DNA of 64,000 bases from Trichomonas vaginalis G3 (taxonomy: Eukaryota > Parabasalia > Trichomonadida > Trichomonadidae): the NCBI RefSeq assembly GCF_026262505.1, contig NC_067206.1:33681896-33745895 (forward strand). The letters are read 5' to 3'. Of the stretch, positions 61,571 to 64,000 are shown piece by piece. How positions within the stretch are numbered: position 1 is the first letter of the stretch; each line of letters begins with the position of its first letter. The notes beneath the pieces were generated by a model. That model saw nothing but the letters and a program-made list of their open reading frames with translations, ran no database searches and was not told the origin of the DNA. A program made the position numbers and the translations under genes.

Positions 61571-62289
61571 TTTATAAATTGTTATTACATAATCTAAAAA
61601 CTCTTGAAAATTATAAGTATTGACATCTTAATATAAACAAATTTCAACCAGATCACTATATGTTGAAGTTTTAGAGTTAACAGTCCTAGGTTTAACATCA
61701 ACTCTGAAATTCTTGCTAATTTTACCGATATTAAATTGAACCCAAATATATTCTTACATGACTCTCTAAGCAGCTAGTAATTTAGAAGCTAATTGTTTCA
61801 ATCAAAGTTAGTTGTTTATCATGAAAAACAAAGGTACATTCACTAGGCGATAACAGTAAAATGGGATGAAAATAGGATAAATAGCATCCCTATATAGTGC
61901 CTAACAATATTTATACGGGCCAAAAAAAATTGGCTAGAGATTTGGCGAGTTAGGAAACTTAGAAAATTGAGAGGAATTTTTATTTTCGAATTTTTTTTGG
62001 AAAGTTAAAATTGTGATTAAAAATCGATTTCCGGGAGAACTAAGCATCTCATCATATATTTAAATCGATATAATTATTAAATAATAGTTGAATAGTACAA
62101 CTACATGAAATTGTGGCTGAATATACAGAAAAAATGAACATATTTGACATTTTTGAAAATTCATATAGTTAGATGGTGACAGACTCATAAACTATACTTT
62201 AGCTAAGAATGGTATATGATTTCAACAACACATGGTTAAAATCGTAAAAATTTTTTAGATTTCAAACAGATATATGGTAATCTAATGGA
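61571..62289. other. Intergenic, no gene seen
   Basis: AT-rich; no element ends or hairpins recognised. Confidence 0.4.
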
Positions 62290-62522
62290 ACAGAGTCAGC
62301 AAATAGCATGTAAAATATGTTACAATTAACTTTTTATTATATCCAATAGTAAATATCGAATGGTATCCAGCTTTATGGTTAAATATTTTCTTATCGAGCT
62401 TCTCTTGAACTGTTGTATTAAGGTTGTAAATTTTTGATGCTAGAAACTTTGGAATCTTCTTTGCTGCAGCATTTTTCTTGAGAGTTCTTGCAATTTCGAA
62501 TAGATCTGCGCATTGTATGAAA
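62290..62522 (-). pseudogene. Fragment of an unidentified gene
   Basis: The minus strand reads an open frame of about 75 codons with protein-like composition (CADLFEIARTLKKNAAAKKI, KFLASKIYNLNTTVQEKLDK) ending at a TAG near 62290. There is no start and no neighbouring coding sequence upstream. It has more C and G at codon ends than the surroundings. No family recognised; probably a decayed or duplicated 3' end. Confidence 0.35.
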
Positions 62523-63525
62523 TGGGGGCTTTAAAATATCTTGAAAACAGAATAGGACTGCTTTTCCAAAGGAATGCTTACTTGTAAATCAGAGAGTTTC
62601 AAAATTGAGTACAAGATTATCATCATACTTTTTGATTTTGCTGCGTAAAAGGAAGACAAGGTATTAACAAATCATTTACTGTTGTTCATCAAAAGAAGAA
62701 AACTTTGATAACAACTAATGATGATAAAATCAAGCAATCTTTTAATATTTTAAATTGATAAGACATTCAAAATATTTGAATGGTTTAAAATATTTTCTTT
62801 TAATTTCAATAATATATTATCATGATTATATAATCAAATTTAAATTTTTATTCAAAAAGGCAATAGTTCAAATTTTTAATTTCAATAATCTTAATTCTGC
62901 AATAAATGTATTTAATTGTAGCAAATTTAATGATTTTTCGTCATGGTTAGCAATTTGGAACTCATAAATTAATGATTTCTTCAAGTAAAATTCTGCATTA
63001 TTTCAAAAGTCAATAATTCTCTAGTAACTTTTCCCCAAACCCTAACCATTATATTATATGTGTAATAGAGAATAATTGCAAAAAAAGATGGCCGAATTTA
63101 CTGGGTAGTTCTTGTGATGCAAAATAATTGGAATTTAACACCTAGTTTTAGCAGCATCAATCTCTTTTTGCTCTCATTTAAATGCTTTTGCACACTTTAA
63201 TTTTGAAATATAAGAGTTTTGGAAATTATCAAATTTATCTGCTCAAATACTATAGATCTTCATAAGTGTTAATAGAATCACCAGCCTTACATATAGTGTT
63301 TAATATAATGATGCACATCATACTGGGATTTATTCCTTATTCATCTAGTTATTATAAGATTTACAACCCCATGAAAATTTAAAATTTTGTCAAAAATAGT
63401 GAATGTACCTTTTGAAAAACTCTGGTTAAAATTATGTATTTTCTGGAAATTTCGAATAAAAATTGTAAAAAATGAACAGTATTTTTAACAAACACATAAA
63501 AAATAATATTTTTATAAATAACATT
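62523..63525. other. Intergenic, no gene seen
   Basis: AT-rich. A 70-codon ORF at 62755-62967 is Phe/Ile/Asn-rich and probably chance. Confidence 0.45.
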
Positions 63526-64000
63526 TCAAAGATTCGAAAATCTGGACACCAAAAACTTCAATACGTCAATTGTGTGAGCATCAGTATCAAAGAACTTCAT
63601 CATTGAACAGACATAGCTGTAATTCGATCTATGTAAGTCTCGAGAGTATTTTTTGATGACCCAGTTGTGAATTTCGGGGGAATAATAAGCGTAGACTGTT
63701 CTGCCGTCAATTCCTGTTGCTTCTGCATCTATCCTTGCAAAGGAAACAGGAACCATCTCGCCGTTGTTGTTGGAATAGATAATTGCGGTTTGGCCATCAT
63801 GTAATGAAGCTTGGAAAGGAATTAGACAGCCATTGAGCGGTATAAATATCGAACCATTAAGATTGCCTTCGATTGGAACCAAAGTAATTCCTGAACAACG
63901 GAAATTCATCTTAGATATCCATTTGTAAACGTCGCTTGCGTTTTTGAGTAAAGCAATAGTACGAACGATAAATTCTATGTTCTTGCTATCATCTTTTGTC
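63526..64000 (-). CDS. C-terminal part of an unidentified protein (runs off right edge)
   Basis: The frame is open from the window edge to a stop at 63526 (158 codons). It continues upstream of the internal Met at 63909 (TKDDSKNIEFIVRTIALLKN, ASDVYKWISKMNFRCSG), so the gene starts outside the window. The remainder alternates strands and turns (ITLVPIEGNLNGSIFIPLNG, ASLHDGQTAIIYSNNNGEMV) and ends in a helix (SMMKFFDTDAHTIDVLKFLV). Codon use resembles host genes. I do not recognise the family. Confidence 0.7.
   Translation of the reverse strand, partial: TKDDSKNIEFIVRTIALLKNASDVYKWISKMNFRCSGITLVPIEGNLNGSIFIPLNGCLIPFQASLHDGQTAIIYSNNNGEMVPVSFARIDAEATGIDGRTVYAYYSPEIHNWVIKKYSRDLHRSNYSYVCSMMKFFDTDAHTIDVLKFLVSRFSNL

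Overview
The window looks like nuclear DNA of a trichomonad, most likely Trichomonas vaginalis or a very close relative. It is AT-rich. Genes are compact and nearly intron-free. Initiator elements of the form TCA-pyrimidine-A/T lie 3-12 bases upstream of several start codons. There is a hydrogenosome-type [2Fe-2S] ferredoxin with a short MLxS-type leader, and there are ankyrin proteins with the trichomonad-type N-terminal domain. One site matches the 12-base trichomonad intron 3' signal ACTAACACACAG exactly. I had no database, so the species call rests on recognition.

Layout. 1-1149: partial Rrp8-like methyltransferase and a small unknown gene. 1386-15808: a nest of DNA transposons around one GT-C-like membrane protein gene. 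The nest holds two TTAA-flanked elements (A and B), further elements inside each of them, and a TTAA-flanked Kolobok/piggyBac-like element (K1). K1 is interrupted by a 4.5-kb PIF/Harbinger-like transposon whose single gene fuses a DDE transposase to a ubiquitin-specific protease. This is the outstanding feature of the window. 15844-25106: host genes (small unknown protein, V-ATPase subunit F, large Sfi1-like acidic protein, membrane-anchored FKBP) plus a hAT-like element. 25500-28000: hairpin-rich DNA, a member of a repeated Cys/Asn-rich family, and a candidate structured RNA. 28072-34145: Dus2-like tRNA dihydrouridine synthase, alpha/beta hydrolase, C2 protein, centrin, SCAMP. 34329-36830: a duplicated slice of the inositol-3-phosphate synthase gene and a frameshifted ankyrin gene. 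37128-40524: a Mutator-like element with 10-base target duplication. 41780-45635: a second copy of the Kolobok-like element (K2), ending about 110 bases before the intact inositol-3-phosphate synthase gene. 47464-56394: Cys/Asn-rich family copy, MFS transporter, ferredoxin, an orphan intron, a roadblock dynein light chain and a coiled-coil gene sharing a 23-base divergent promoter, KIN17-like protein, two-TM protein, ankyrin gene. 57000-60200: few genes, but a 124-base hairpin-bearing array, a foldable GC-rich block and a 113-base minisatellite. 60222-64000: frameshifted ankyrin gene and a partial unknown gene at the right edge.

The genes do not form a pathway. They are ordinary single-copy trichomonad housekeeping genes interspersed with expanded families and recently active DNA transposons. 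K1 and K2 are near-identical where they overlap, which lets several insertion and deletion events be read directly from the sequence.
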